Positions 4,951 to 5,657 of a stretch of DNA of 5,657 nucleotides are shown here, in pieces. The position numbers and the translations under genes were made by a program. The notes beneath the pieces are model-generated. The model had not been told where the DNA came from. It saw only the letters and a list, made by a program, of their open reading frames with translations, and made no database searches. Every line of letters begins with the position of its first letter. The first letter of the stretch is position 1. Source of the stretch: Syntrophaceae bacterium (GTDB lineage Bacteria > Desulfobacterota > Syntrophorhabdia > Syntrophorhabdales > WCHB1-27); NCBI GenBank assembly GCA_003165115.1, contig PLSJ01000441.1, positions 1-5,657 on the forward strand, in the 5' to 3' direction.

Positions 4951-5657
4951 GTGTTCAGGCGAACGTACCTGCATATCCTCCTGTTTATGCTCACGATCTG
5001 CTCCACCATTTGGGTGGGAGGGGTCTTGTACAGTATTGCCATCATGACGATACTGCTGTCTCACGAGATGGGCCACTACATCACGAGCAGGCGGTACGGC
5101 GTGCCTTCCACGCTGCCCTACTTCATCCCTTTCCCCTATTTCCCTTTCGGGACGTTCGGGGCGGTAATCAAGATGAGAGGGGTGATTTCCGACAAACGCT
5201 CGCTCTTCGATATAGGCGCGAGCGGTCCGCTGTGCGGTTTCATCCTTGCGGTTATCTGCGCGTGCATCGGCATAAAGATGTCCGTGGCCGTGAAGATGAG
5301 CGCCGCCTCATCCGCCGGGCTCATACAGATCGGCGACCCCCTGCTCTTCAAGTTCCTGGAGTGGGTCATCGTGCGGAACCTCCCGACGAATTATGAGCTG
5401 GTGCTGCATCCCATAGCCTATGCCGCCTGGGTCGGGCTGTTCGTGACCGCCCTGAACCTGATGCCCGTCGGCCAGCTCGACGGAGGCCACATAGCGTATG
5501 CAGTCCTCGGCAGGCGGAGCATATGGGTATACCGGACGCTCCTGCCCCTCCTCGCGCTCCTCGCGGTTTTCTACAGCGCGGGGTGGCTGGTCCTCACGAT
5601 ACTGCTTTCGGTCTTCGGCATACACCATCCTCACCCCGCAGACAGCGTCACCCCTCT
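4951..5657 (+). CDS. Site-2-type intramembrane metalloprotease, M50 family (partial, runs off right end)
   Basis: From GTG 4951 the frame is open to the window end (235 codons). It encodes a polytopic membrane zinc protease that would cut substrates within or near the membrane. The first hydrophobic region (about 8-36) leads into H38-E-M-G-H42, the HExxH zinc site. SLPYFIPFPF-type sequence follows (TLPYFIPFPYFPFGTFGAVI, 54-73), as in the EGY-like/FtsH-independent M50 branch. Other membrane segments lie at about 89-108 (GASGPLCGF), 153-173 and 190-222. The second motif NLMPVGQLDGGH at 169-180 carries the third zinc ligand, D177. All expected catalytic residues are present. The final residues visible (IHHPHPADSVTP) resemble the histidine/proline segment near the C-terminus of these proteins, so little is probably missing. 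No PDZ domain is seen. Substrate is unknown. Confidence 0.88.
   Translation, partial: MFRRTYLHILLFMLTICSTIWVGGVLYSIAIMTILLSHEMGHYITSRRYGVPSTLPYFIPFPYFPFGTFGAVIKMRGVISDKRSLFDIGASGPLCGFILAVICACIGIKMSVAVKMSAASSAGLIQIGDPLLFKFLEWVIVRNLPTNYELVLHPIAYAAWVGLFVTALNLMPVGQLDGGHIAYAVLGRRSIWVYRTLLPLLALLAVFYSAGWLVLTILLSVFGIHHPHPADSVTP

Noticed and set aside
3976..5076. Minus-strand open frame of 366 codons opposite holA
   Set aside because: It is an antisense shadow of the GC-rich holA and M50 genes, with an odd H/R/P/Q/E-rich composition and no recognisable domain; holA on the plus strand is clearly the real gene.
1..5657. CRISPR array, riboswitch or toxin-antitoxin pair
   Set aside because: No regularly spaced repeats, no recognisable riboswitch fold upstream of a gene, and no two-gene toxin-antitoxin arrangement was seen.

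Overview
This looks like bacterial chromosome at the edge of an integrated mobile element. The right-hand genes are GC-rich with NNC/NNG codon use. The tRNA gene has no encoded CCA, so a CCA-adding enzyme is implied. Nothing fixes the taxon; a deltaproteobacterium-like host is a low-confidence guess.

Layout from left to right. Positions 1-65 hold the start of an unidentified minus-strand gene. Positions 73-219 hold the C-terminal half of an acyl carrier protein (minus strand), cut off before its phosphopantetheine serine. Positions 221-1715 are a complete IS3-family insertion sequence with imperfect 25-bp inverted ends, orfA and orfB, an intact D-D-35-E triad and an A8 run that could give a -1 frameshift fusion. 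The sequence right of the IS does not supply the missing half of the ACP gene, and no 3-5 bp target duplication is visible, so this junction is rearranged. Positions 1723-1986 encode a small unknown protein and 2022-3689 a 555-aa tyrosine recombinase; both are on the minus strand and probably form one operon.

Positions 3786-3859 are tRNA-Pro(CGG), minus strand. The integrase starts 97 bp beyond its 3' end and reads away from it, the usual arrangement for an element integrated at a tRNA 3' end. The far attachment site is not in the window, so the element would extend left past the IS.

To the right is apparently resident chromosome. A well-formed sigma70-type promoter lies so close to the holA start codon (DNA polymerase III delta subunit) that the mRNA may be leaderless. 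A site-2-type M50 intramembrane metalloprotease begins directly after the holA stop codon, is probably translationally coupled, and runs off the right end.

I found no clearly new defence or other multi-gene system. The points most worth checking are the broken ACP/IS junction, the integrase with its small partner gene at tRNA-Pro, and the predicted leaderless holA transcript.
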